A stretch of DNA of 64,000 bases from Lachnoclostridium sp. Marseille-P6806 (GTDB taxonomy: Bacteria; Bacillota; Clostridia; Lachnospirales; Lachnospiraceae), in NCBI RefSeq assembly GCF_900625025.1, contig NZ_LR130576.1:186001-250000 (forward strand), written 5' to 3'. Numbering within the stretch: the stretch's first letter is position 1; every line of letters starts with the position of its first letter. Shown here piece after piece: positions 16,968 to 24,796 of the stretch. Position numbers and translations under genes: made by a program. The notes below the pieces were generated by a model. It was not told the DNA's origin. It worked only from the letters and a program-made list of their open reading frames with translations, and searched no databases.

Positions 16968-17049
16968 ACCGATTCCCATGCCGAAGTCCCCATGCCGAAG
17001 CGCTTTTTGCCTGTTGAAAGCCTCAGCGCATCCGCGTGATTTTTCACAC
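16968..17049 (-). repeat. Dispersed start-site repeat upstream of the TPR lipoprotein
   Basis: Minus strand begins GATAGTGTGAAAAATCACGC, as in the pyrF-pyrE copy, continues GATGCGCTGA, and ends with GCTTCGGCATGGGGA and a second TTCGGCATGGGA. The doubled core gives two ribosome-binding-like sequences ahead of the start. Confidence 0.65.
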
Positions 17050-17630
17050 TATCAGCCTCCGTTTTTCTGAACGCCCGCTCTCTGCTCCCTGTCCGGAAGC
17101 TGCCGCAAGAACAATCGCGGCAAACATCAAAAAGCAGCCGCCGATCTCGCGCGGGCTCAGCCGCTGCCCAAACAGAACCCAGCCTGCCAGAACGGAGATC
17201 ACCGGGAAAAGGCCTGTCAGCAGATCTTTCGCCGACGGCTTCTCAAGCAGCAGGCAGAGCACCGGCACAAGAACAATATACAATGCCGTAATGAAGCCGC
17301 TCTTTCCCACATCCGTATGGATCAGCGCAATCTGCTGGAGGATGGAGGCCGCACTCAGAAGCGAGCCGCAGACCGCGCCGCCAAGCAGCGTTTCCCGGCG
17401 GTCGTATGAAAAGACCCTACATCTCCCTGTGCCTTTCGCTGCACGCGGAAATGCCGCCGGACAAGCACAAGCGGCGCCAGCACGGCGACCGCAAAAACGC
17501 TCCTTGCCGTCTGAAAGGTGATCGGCCCCATATAGCGGTTCCCGACGCTCTGCGCGACAAAGGCCGTCCCCCAGATAAACGCGCAGAGAAAGAGAAGAAA
17601 CGCCTTGCCCGGCTCGATTCTCCGCCTCAA
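17044..17630 (-). pseudogene. EamA/DMT-family transporter, decayed (frameshift plus internal deletion)
   Basis: Two frames carry pieces of one drug/metabolite transporter of about 300 residues. The 5' piece (17355-17630, start TTG) has the family N-terminus (FLCAFIWGTAFVAQSVGNRYMGP) through the second membrane helix. The 3' piece (17044 to about 17400) runs VGKSGFITALYIVLVPVL and then jumps from LLLEKPSAKD straight to ISVLAGWVLFGQRLSPREI, the last helices. So there is at least one frameshift near 17420 and an internal deletion of roughly 130 codons near 17225. The TTG overlaps the ridA stop, showing the intact ancestor was cotranscribed with ridA. Not expected to be functional. Confidence 0.82.
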
Positions 17631-18031
17631 AGGAGACAGCAGATCACTTCGACCTCACAGAGGACGTCCTTCGGGATCTGCTTCACCGCAACACAGCTTC
17701 TCGCCGGTTTCCCTGTGAAATATTTCCCATATACCTCATTGAACGCGGCAAAATCATTCATGTCCGAAAGGAAGCAGGTCGTCTTGACCACCTGTCCGTA
17801 ATCGGCGCCCGCTTTTTTGAGGATTTTCCCGATGTTCTCCATGACCTGCTCCGCCTGCTCGGTGATGCCTCCTTCTACGACCTCCCCCGTCGCCGGATCG
17901 ATCGGAATCTGACCGGAGCAGAACAGATAGCCGCCGGCGGCGACCGCCTGCGAATACGGACCGATGGCAGCCGGCGCTTTCTTTGTGGAAATTACTTTCA
18001 CCTTTTTCGCTTCTTTGTGCTCTTTGCTCAT
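17627..18031 (-). CDS. ridA: RidA-family reactive enamine/imine deaminase
   Basis: Hydrolyses 2-aminoacrylate and related reactive enamines released by PLP enzymes, in the cytoplasm. 134 residues, family length. GPYSQAV, FCSGQIPIDPATG and the active-site Arg in PARSCVAV are visible. The start at 18031 (MSKEHK) fits the family; GGAAAGG lies upstream. The stop overlaps the start of the EamA pseudogene by 4 nt. Confidence 0.93.
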   Translation of the reverse strand: MSKEHKEAKKVKVISTKKAPAAIGPYSQAVAAGGYLFCSGQIPIDPATGEVVEGGITEQAEQVMENIGKILKKAGADYGQVVKTTCFLSDMNDFAAFNEVYGKYFTGKPARSCVAVKQIPKDVLCEVEVICCLL

Positions 18032-18171
18032 CGTGACACCTTTCCGGAAGCCTCTGCTCCCTGTTCCCACCGCATCCCCCTCGGTATTCCCTATCGGACA
18101 GAATAACAGAAAATCAGCGGAATGCGAACACCTGCCGGCACATATTCTGAAAAACCCGATGCGCGGCGACG

Positions 18172-18402
18172 CTACTCCTCGAAACGGGCCGTCACGTAAA
18201 AGCCCTGTTCGTTCTCCTCAATCCGCACGACGACGCCCTCGCGCGACTCCAACCGCTGATTGAACGGATAATTTCCGCTCATCGCGCGGGAGGGGTCGAT
18301 CGTATAGTAGTAATTGCTGGGGAGAAGCCCCTCCGACACGGTAACGGTCTCTCCCTCATGGAGAAGTCCCTCCCTCTCCATTTTAAATTCCATCTCTCGC
18401 AT
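18172..18402 (-). CDS. Small conserved-looking protein overlapping the SGNH hydrolase gene
   Basis: About 76 residues, not recognised. The frame overlaps the 3' end of the SGNH hydrolase gene by roughly 20 nt, typical of real coupled genes. It is acidic with a well-formed sequence (LLPSNYYYTIDPSRAMSGNY, then alternating hydrophobic/charged residues ending VTARFEE), suggesting a small beta-rich domain. The start is uncertain: 18402, 18393 and 18381 are all possible. It may act with the SGNH/MBOAT pair, but nothing in it shows how. Confidence 0.55.
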   Translation of the reverse strand: MREMEFKMEREGLLHEGETVTVSEGLLPSNYYYTIDPSRAMSGNYPFNQRLESREGVVVRIEENEQGFYVTARFEE

Positions 18403-19852
18403 CGCTCTGCTTCCATCCCGCCGGCTCACAGGCCGCCGGCGCTTCCTCCCAAAGGCCGGGAGCCTCTCCCGTATCATCAAGCTCCTCCGCCCGGATTACC
18501 GCATTGTCCATGAGAAACTGGCGCCAGAGAAGATAGCGGGACGCCTTGAGGTGAACCCCGTCCGCGGAATATTCCGCCGGGAGATCGCCATTCTCATCGC
18601 AGAATACGGAGTTCATATCAATATAGAAAATATCCCGGCCGTTGGCAAGCGACGCGATCGCCGCGTTGCGCTCGGTGATGGCGGTATTGTTGTACACCGG
18701 ATCGGACGCGCTCCTCGCACGGGTGACATGCATGATACCCTGTATATACAGAATCGCGTCGGGCTGCAGGGCCCGGATCAGCTCCAGCGCCTCCCGGTAC
18801 TTCTGATAGAAGCCCGCCGTCGCCGGAACGCCGAGCTCATTGATGCCCACCGAGAGATATATCTTGTGGAAATGACGGGCCGTCAGCAGCTCCAGCAGCG
18901 TCTCCTCGCTCCTTGTCCCGTCAGCGCTCCTGACCGCGGCCCGCTGCGACCAGAGGCGGTAGACCGAGAGCGCGTCTTTCGCAAAAAAGGTGGTCAGCTT
19001 CTCCATATCGCCGTATTCCGCAAGGCCGTCCGTCCGGGAATCCCCGATGAACAGCGCATCCGAAAAGTAGCTCTCCGGCACGCTCTGCAGGCGGTAATAA
19101 TTCCCGTCCGGCGCAAAGATTCCCTCCGTCTCGCCCGGGTACTCCGTCCCCGGGGGGTCAAGATAACGGGCTGAGGCCGCTCCGTAATCCGCCGCGTCCA
19201 TCACGGCGCTGTTCACCCCCTCCGGCTCCGCCGCGGCAGACACATACGAGGCATTTTCCGTTCTCGCCGCCGCGATCATCGTCCCAGCCTCCTCCTCCGC
19301 CCGTTGCATGGCCGGCGTGATGACGACCGAAATGCCGCCTATCTTTGCCGTGACGGCCTGCGGCTCTTCCGCCTGCGCGGTCCCCTCTCCCTCCGGGGAG
19401 TCCGCGTTCATGTTGTCCGCCTCGGCTTCCGAAGCTCCCGCGGCCTCCTCCGAAGAGGCTCCGCTCTCCGGGCCGCTGCCGTCCGAGCTGCTGTTGTCCC
19501 ATGCGCCGTCTGCCGGAGAAGCCGCTTCGCCAGCGTTCCCGGCGGGCGACTCGACCGCCGTTTCCTCCGCGCCTTTGCCTGCCGCCTCCGATGCAGAGGC
19601 CTGCGCATCCTCCCCTCCGGCTTTCGCGGCCTCTCCGCGCCGCTCTGCCAGCTCCCACGGGAAGACACCCTCGCGCAGCCCCTGAAATACAAGAGAAAGA
19701 TACGGCTGTCTCAGAGGATCGAACATGCTGTCGTCATAGAGCCGCCCTCTGCCGGCGGCTCCGAGCGCCGAGGCGGAGAGCGTCGTGATCATCAGTGTTG
19801 TGAAAAGGGGCATTGCGCGAAGCCCGCGGAATACATCGGATATACGTCTCAA
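18383..19852 (-). CDS. SGNH/GDSL-family hydrolase or O-acetyl transferase partner, membrane-anchored
   Basis: 489 residues. An N-terminal membrane segment (about residues 14-33) places the rest outside. Residues 70-180 are Ala/Glu/Ser/Gly-rich low-complexity linker. The C-terminal half is an SGNH domain: block I LFIGDSRTDGL with nucleophile Ser272, block III-like SVGINELG, and SADGVHLKA with Asp431 and His434 completing the triad. The MBOAT gene 18 nt upstream strongly suggests a cell-surface O-acylation system like AlgI/AlgJ/AlgX or PatA/PatB, in which the SGNH protein transfers the acyl group to an external glycan. The substrate is unknown. Confidence 0.82.
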   Translation of the reverse strand: MRRISDVFRGLRAMPLFTTLMITTLSASALGAAGRGRLYDDSMFDPLRQPYLSLVFQGLREGVFPWELAERRGEAAKAGGEDAQASASEAAGKGAEETAVESPAGNAGEAASPADGAWDNSSSDGSGPESGASSEEAAGASEAEADNMNADSPEGEGTAQAEEPQAVTAKIGGISVVITPAMQRAEEEAGTMIAAARTENASYVSAAAEPEGVNSAVMDAADYGAASARYLDPPGTEYPGETEGIFAPDGNYYRLQSVPESYFSDALFIGDSRTDGLAEYGDMEKLTTFFAKDALSVYRLWSQRAAVRSADGTRSEETLLELLTARHFHKIYLSVGINELGVPATAGFYQKYREALELIRALQPDAILYIQGIMHVTRARSASDPVYNNTAITERNAAIASLANGRDIFYIDMNSVFCDENGDLPAEYSADGVHLKASRYLLWRQFLMDNAVIRAEELDDTGEAPGLWEEAPAACEPAGWKQSDARDGI

Positions 19853-19870
19853 TGCGTCTTTGTCTCCCTG

Positions 19871-21259
19871 TCAGAAGCTGAAATACAGAAACGGATTCGA
19901 GGAGGAATTAATCATATAGTAGACCGCCCACCAGAAGAGCGCGGCAAGCGGAATAAACACCGCCGGACTCCTGCGCCTGCGGACGGCAAGCTCCGAAACC
20001 GCGGGGAAAAGGAGCACGATCGAGGCGGCAAAGAGAGGCCAGAACGAGCGCAGATATTTTACTGCGTCGCCCGGATTCACATTCCCCTCCACGCCGAAGA
20101 AAGGGAAAAGCCTCATGAAATAGACCTCCATCGCGTGAAGATCCGTTACCGCAAAGATCACCCATGTCAGAGGAATGAGGAGCAGCACATGGATTCTGCC
20201 GATCAGCGGGATTTTTTTCATCAGAGAGTGAAGCACCAGCTTCTCCCACACAATGATCACGCCGAGTATCCCGCCCCACAGCAGGAAATTCAGCGTTCCT
20301 CCGTGCCAGAGGCCGGTCAGAAGCCACACCGTCATCAGGCTGAACACCGTCTCCGCGCGACTCCCCCTACTGCCTCCCAGCGGAAAATAGACATAATCCC
20401 GGAACCATGCGCCGAGCGTCATATGCCAGCAGCGATAAAACTGCGAAACGCTTCCGCAGGCATAGGGGTGATGAAAATTGCGGATATAGGGAAAGCCCAG
20501 CATCATGCCGATGCCGGCCGCCATCAGCGAATAGCCCCAGAAATCGTAATAGAGCTGAAAGCTGTAACCGTACGCTCCCATCCACGCAAGCGGCGTCGAA
20601 ATACTGTCATAGCCGATTTTCGCGATCTCATTCCAGAGTATTCCCAGACGATCGGCCAGCAGCAGCTTCATGCAGGCGCCCATCGCAAAGGAAATGACGC
20701 CGTCCTCAAAGCGGGCGGCCGAGTACTGCCGCAGCGGGCGGCCCTCAGAATCGGCGGCTCCTCCGAAGCCGCCCTCGCCGTAACGCATGATCGGCCCCTG
20801 CGTGATCTGGGGAAACATCGAAAAATAGCACGCCGTCTCAAGAAATCCGGGCCGGCCTGCGATCTTCCCCCTGTACAGATCCGCCGCGTAGGAGATCATG
20901 CGGAAAATATAAAAGCTCATTCCCAGCGGCAAAAAAGCGCTGCTTACGGTAAGAGCCAGCGCCTTGCAGAGAATCAGCACGAAGACATTGACTGAAACGG
21001 CAGACACCAGAGCGCGCCGGGCCCTCCGTCGGTCCGGGGAGCCTGCAGCAGCCCTCGCATAAATCCGCTGTCCGGCGATCCAGTTAAAGAGAATCAGCCC
21101 GAGAAGTACGGCGACGAAGCGCGGTTCCCCCGCCGCGTAAAAAAAGATGCTGCCGAGAAAGAGAATCACATCCCGATATGCACGGGGCGTAAGATAATAT
21201 ACAACAAGAAACACCGGAAAAAATCGAAAAGCAAACTCCGCTCCGGAAAAAATTACCAT
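19871..21259 (-). CDS. MBOAT-family membrane O-acyltransferase (AlgI-like)
   Basis: 462 residues with about ten hydrophobic segments. The family core is clear: PQITQGPIMRY, FQLYYDFWGYSLMAAGIG, FHHPYACGSVSQFYRCWHMTLG, YFPLGGSRGS, and the catalytic His in LLTGLWHGGTLNF. Proteins of this type carry acyl groups across the membrane for O-acetylation of exopolysaccharide or wall polymers. Expressed with the downstream SGNH hydrolase (18-nt gap) and the upstream TPR/zinc-ribbon gene (20-nt gap). Confidence 0.92.
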   Translation of the reverse strand: MVIFSGAEFAFRFFPVFLVVYYLTPRAYRDVILFLGSIFFYAAGEPRFVAVLLGLILFNWIAGQRIYARAAAGSPDRRRARRALVSAVSVNVFVLILCKALALTVSSAFLPLGMSFYIFRMISYAADLYRGKIAGRPGFLETACYFSMFPQITQGPIMRYGEGGFGGAADSEGRPLRQYSAARFEDGVISFAMGACMKLLLADRLGILWNEIAKIGYDSISTPLAWMGAYGYSFQLYYDFWGYSLMAAGIGMMLGFPYIRNFHHPYACGSVSQFYRCWHMTLGAWFRDYVYFPLGGSRGSRAETVFSLMTVWLLTGLWHGGTLNFLLWGGILGVIIVWEKLVLHSLMKKIPLIGRIHVLLLIPLTWVIFAVTDLHAMEVYFMRLFPFFGVEGNVNPGDAVKYLRSFWPLFAASIVLLFPAVSELAVRRRRSPAVFIPLAALFWWAVYYMINSSSNPFLYFSF

Positions 21260-21279
21260 GCCATAACCTCAATGCCTCA

Positions 21280-23148
21280 TCAGTTCAGCGCGCTTCTCTG
21301 GGCAGCTGCCGCATCATAGGCAGCCTGCGCCGCCGCAATGACCGCGGCGTCCCCGCCCTGCTGCGCCGCGGCAAGATTTGCCTCTGCCTGTGCGAGTGCC
21401 GCATCCGCCGCCGCAAGGGCCGCGGCCTTCTGCTCGGCCTCCTCCGCAGCCGCCTGCTCCGCGGCCGTATCGGCGGCCTGCGCTCCGTCCTCCTCTTCCG
21501 TGGAAGAAGCGCTCTGCTCTCCGGCTCTGTCTGCGCTGTCGGGGTTCTGCTCCGTCCCGGAGGCAGACTCCTCTTCTCCGGCGGGTTCCTCCCCGGAGGC
21601 GCTCCGGGCCGCAGAGCTTCCCGACGCTGTGCCGGGGGCCGTCTCTCCGCTCCGGGAGGCCGACGCCGCAAGCTGGGACTTCAGGAGACTGATCTCCTGA
21701 ATGCGGGTCTCCGCATCCGCTGCGTATTCGCTGTCCTCCAGCTCCTTGACCATATTGAAATACTTCTGCGCCTCGGACAGAACATCCGCGTTAGCGCTCT
21801 GCTCCTCGGACTCCATTCCGCGGAAACGGAGATAAATGGCATCCGCATAATAGTAGAGAATATCGTCGTAGGTTTCGTCCTGCTCCGCCGTGTAGCGGAC
21901 GGCAAAGCCGAGCTGCTTGACCGCCATCTCATAGTCGTCGTCCGTGTAGGCGTCGTACCCCTCTGTGTAATATTTCTCCACAAGAGGCGTCCGGACGCCG
22001 GAGAGCACCCGGTCATAGAGCGCGCGGTATTCCTCGGATGCCTCCCCGAGCGCTTCGCTGTCCACGCTCTCCAAAGCGGCGCCGATGCCGTCCACATCCT
22101 CCGGGTTCGCAAGGCAGAGCGACGCCGCCCGAAACAGCGCGTCGTTTGAGCTGAGCGTCCCCGAGGAGCTCTCATAGGCGGCAAGCCGCTCCTCCAGCGA
22201 GGTTTTTTCCGCCGTCAGATCCTCGAGCCTTCTCTGCTGCTCCGATGCGGAGGCCGTCTGCGTGTCCAGCTCCTCGGACACGGCGCGGTACTGCTCCGCC
22301 GCCTCGCTCCGCACTCTGGAAACGCGCGCAGGTAACACAAACAATCCCACGACAGCCGCGCCGACAAGCAGGCCGATCCCAATATTGATCAGCGTGACTG
22401 TGAGAGGATTTCCGCCGAATTCCACCGGCGTTCCGGCGGAACCCGCCGGCATGATCACCGTCTCGTTCCCATCCTGAAAGCGGATCACACCCTCCGCAAG
22501 CTCGCTCGCACGCTGCGCTCCCTGATCCTCCGGCAGCGTCTGCTCGGAAAGCTCTTTCATATAGCGCAGCGTCGTCGTATTGTTCGGATCCTGCGCTTTG
22601 CATTTTTTCAGCTGCTTTCCCGCGCGTCCCAGCTCGTTTCCGGACAGGTAGAGGAGAGCGAGAAGCTGACGGGCGCGCAGATATTTCGGATTGAGCTGAA
22701 GCACCTTTTTGAGCTGAATGACAGCCAGATCATAGGAACCCTGCCGGCAGTAGTCCAGCGCCCTGTTGTATTTGCGGATCGCTTGACGGAGATTCTCCAT
22801 CCGGTTCCGGTTCGTATTGAGATCGCCGATGTACTTTGACGCCGGATTGTGCTCTTTCTCTATGCTCTCGCTGATCACCCATTCGCTCAGCGCCGCGCTG
22901 GTTTCACCCAGCTCAAGATACACCAGCCCCAGCACGTTTCTGGCATCCACATTATATTTATAGAGGCGCACGCTCTGCCGCAGACTGGTCACCGCCCCGG
23001 AGAGATCGTGAAGCTTCGCTCTGTCAAGCCCTTCGTTGAAAAAACGGTTTGACGCGGACAGAACTCTTTTATAGACCTTGACATCCGCTCCGCAGGAGGG
23101 ACAGAAGTCTCTCTCGTTCAGCCCGGCTCCGCAGTGATAACAGAACAT
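21280..23148 (-). CDS. Zinc-ribbon / TPR membrane protein with coiled coil and low-complexity tail
   Basis: 622 residues. N-terminal zinc ribbon (CYHCGAG...CPSCGAD), TPR repeats to about residue 210, one membrane helix (VTLINIGIGLLVGAAVVGLFVLP, about 247-270), then a Glu/Gln-rich coiled coil (EEQRR-type heptads to about 330), a second TPR-like alpha-helical region, and a final 110 residues of Ala/Glu/Ser-rich repeats. The architecture suggests a cytoplasmic sensing or scaffolding part linked to an external helical domain. Function unknown. It sits between folC and the MBOAT gene in one run of minus-strand genes. Confidence 0.72.
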   Translation of the reverse strand: MFCYHCGAGLNERDFCPSCGADVKVYKRVLSASNRFFNEGLDRAKLHDLSGAVTSLRQSVRLYKYNVDARNVLGLVYLELGETSAALSEWVISESIEKEHNPASKYIGDLNTNRNRMENLRQAIRKYNRALDYCRQGSYDLAVIQLKKVLQLNPKYLRARQLLALLYLSGNELGRAGKQLKKCKAQDPNNTTTLRYMKELSEQTLPEDQGAQRASELAEGVIRFQDGNETVIMPAGSAGTPVEFGGNPLTVTLINIGIGLLVGAAVVGLFVLPARVSRVRSEAAEQYRAVSEELDTQTASASEQQRRLEDLTAEKTSLEERLAAYESSSGTLSSNDALFRAASLCLANPEDVDGIGAALESVDSEALGEASEEYRALYDRVLSGVRTPLVEKYYTEGYDAYTDDDYEMAVKQLGFAVRYTAEQDETYDDILYYYADAIYLRFRGMESEEQSANADVLSEAQKYFNMVKELEDSEYAADAETRIQEISLLKSQLAASASRSGETAPGTASGSSAARSASGEEPAGEEESASGTEQNPDSADRAGEQSASSTEEEDGAQAADTAAEQAAAEEAEQKAAALAAADAALAQAEANLAAAQQGGDAAVIAAAQAAYDAAAAQRSALN

Positions 23149-23152
23149 GGCC

Positions 23153-23332
23153 TCAGCTCCTCCCGGACGCCGAGCCGATCCGATTCTTCCGTCCGGTGCC
23201 CGCAGGGTCGGCGATCATTTCAACCACAATATCCGCAATATCTGTAAAATCCTGATTGTACAGACGATCCCCGGATTCCTCGATTTCCAGACTCGGATGA
23301 TATTTTTTCAGCTCTTCATCAAAATTGATCAT
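23153..23332 (-). CDS. 59-residue acidic protein overlapping folC
   Basis: A short gene starting ATG 23332, which overlaps the 3' end of folC by 14 nt, and stopping 5 nt before the next start. It begins MINFDEELKKYHPSLEIEE and continues with a DFTDIADIVVEMI helix. GGGAGA lies about 8 nt upstream of the start. Tight packing on both sides and balanced composition argue that it is real. It resembles short proteins I recall next to folC in related clostridia, but I cannot name a family or a function. Confidence 0.68.
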   Translation of the reverse strand: MINFDEELKKYHPSLEIEESGDRLYNQDFTDIADIVVEMIADPAGTGRKNRIGSASGRS

Positions 23333-24779
23333 TCTGTTTTTCTCCCGTCAGGAGGCCCGCGCGGGAAAGCCCCTCCAGCAGCTCGCCCGCAAGATAGAGC
23401 GAGCCTGCCGCGTAGACCTGATCCGCTGCGCTCCGGCTCCGGATCAGTCCAAAAAAGGCCTGATTCGCCGCGCTTTCCACCGAGAGCTCCGGCGCCTCTC
23501 CGTTTCCGGGCGCCGCACGCATGGTTGCCGCCGCCGCACGGAGCTCCTCACCGCTGATCCCTCTCTCACTCTCCAGAGGAACCAGCACGATTTTCCGAAA
23601 GAGTCCGGACACCGCAATGCGGCGCGCCATACTCTCATATTGTTTATCCCGAACCGCCGAGAACAAGAGCCGTCTTTCCCCTCCTGACGACAGCGGAATC
23701 GCCGCCGCGCTCTCAAGAAACGCGCGGATGCCGTCCTCATTATGCCCGCCGTCAATAAAGACGCCCGGCAGAACCTCATCCATTCTGGCCGGCCAGTGCG
23801 CGCACATAAGCCCTGCCCGAATCGCCTCCCGGCTGACCGCCGGAAGCAGGCCCGCAGCCGAACCCGCCGCGGAGTCCTCTCTCTTCATAAGAAGAAGCGC
23901 CGCACACACTGCCAGCGCGGCATTCTCCGCCTGATAGAGCGCCGCCGTGGGAAGCACGGCCGAAAGCGCGGGAGCACGGAGCGCCTGCCCCGGGCTGGCC
24001 GGAGACTCTTCCGGACAAGGCAGCTTCCCTCCGGAACATCTTAAATCATAGCGGTAACAGAATGAAAAATCAATGCGCCTGTCGGGCAGACTTCTCCCCT
24101 GCCAGTCCTCTTTCCGGAGGGAAAAGAGCGGCGCGGAGAGCTCCTCTGCCCGTCCGGCAATCGCCGCCCGGGCCTCCTCCGGCTCTGCGAGGCAGACGGC
24201 GGGCACCGCCGGACGCAGGATCCCTGCTTTCTCCCCCGCGATCGCAGCGACCGTGTTTCCGAGATACTGCATGTGATCCAGGCCGATCCTCGTGATGACC
24301 GCGAGCTCTTTCTTCCGCACGGCATTCGTCGCGTCGAGCCGTCCCCCGAGTCCCGTCTCCAGAACAGCGATCTCCGCTCCCTGCTCCGCAAACCACAGCA
24401 TCGCCATCAGGAACAGAAATTCAAAATATGTCGGCAGCTCCTCGCCGATCCCCTGAACCGCCGCACGAACCTGTTCGAGCTTTCTTACGAACTCGTCCTC
24501 CGGAATCCACTCTCCGTCGACGGCCATCCGCTCTCTTGTGCTGACAAGATGCGGCGAGGTAAACAGCGCCGTGCGGTAACCCGCACAGCGCAGAATCGAA
24601 CTCAGGTAGCAGCAGACGCTCCCTTTTCCGTTCGTCCCCGCCACATGCAGAATGCGCATGCGGCGGTCCGGCGCTCCGAGCGCATCAAGGCAGCGCTGCG
24701 TATCCGCGAGCGAGTGCTTTGCCGTAAAGCGCGGCAGTCCGTTCAGATATTGTTCCGCTTCCCGATAGGTCATGCCCAT
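23319..24779 (-). CDS. folC: Bifunctional folylpolyglutamate synthase / dihydrofolate synthase
   Basis: Adds glutamate to dihydropteroate and folates, retaining one-carbon carriers needed by PurN in the pur operon. 486 residues. The ATP loop AGTNGKGSVCCYLSSIL, SPHLVSTRERM, and ETGLGGRLDATNAV are visible; the C-terminal Mur-ligase-like domain carries DGGHNEDG. The internal segment near residues 235-270 is longer than in most FolC. ATG 24773 (MTYREAEQYL) is an equally likely start. It lies 17 nt after the valS stop and is probably expressed with it. Confidence 0.93.
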   Translation of the reverse strand: MGMTYREAEQYLNGLPRFTAKHSLADTQRCLDALGAPDRRMRILHVAGTNGKGSVCCYLSSILRCAGYRTALFTSPHLVSTRERMAVDGEWIPEDEFVRKLEQVRAAVQGIGEELPTYFEFLFLMAMLWFAEQGAEIAVLETGLGGRLDATNAVRKKELAVITRIGLDHMQYLGNTVAAIAGEKAGILRPAVPAVCLAEPEEARAAIAGRAEELSAPLFSLRKEDWQGRSLPDRRIDFSFCYRYDLRCSGGKLPCPEESPASPGQALRAPALSAVLPTAALYQAENAALAVCAALLLMKREDSAAGSAAGLLPAVSREAIRAGLMCAHWPARMDEVLPGVFIDGGHNEDGIRAFLESAAAIPLSSGGERRLLFSAVRDKQYESMARRIAVSGLFRKIVLVPLESERGISGEELRAAAATMRAAPGNGEAPELSVESAANQAFFGLIRSRSAADQVYAAGSLYLAGELLEGLSRAGLLTGEKQNDQF

Positions 24780-24796
24780 GCCCGTTCACACCCGCC

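Noticed and set aside
19304-20995. 563-codon plus-strand frame opposite the SGNH and MBOAT genes
   Set aside because: Spans two real genes in antisense and has no family features.
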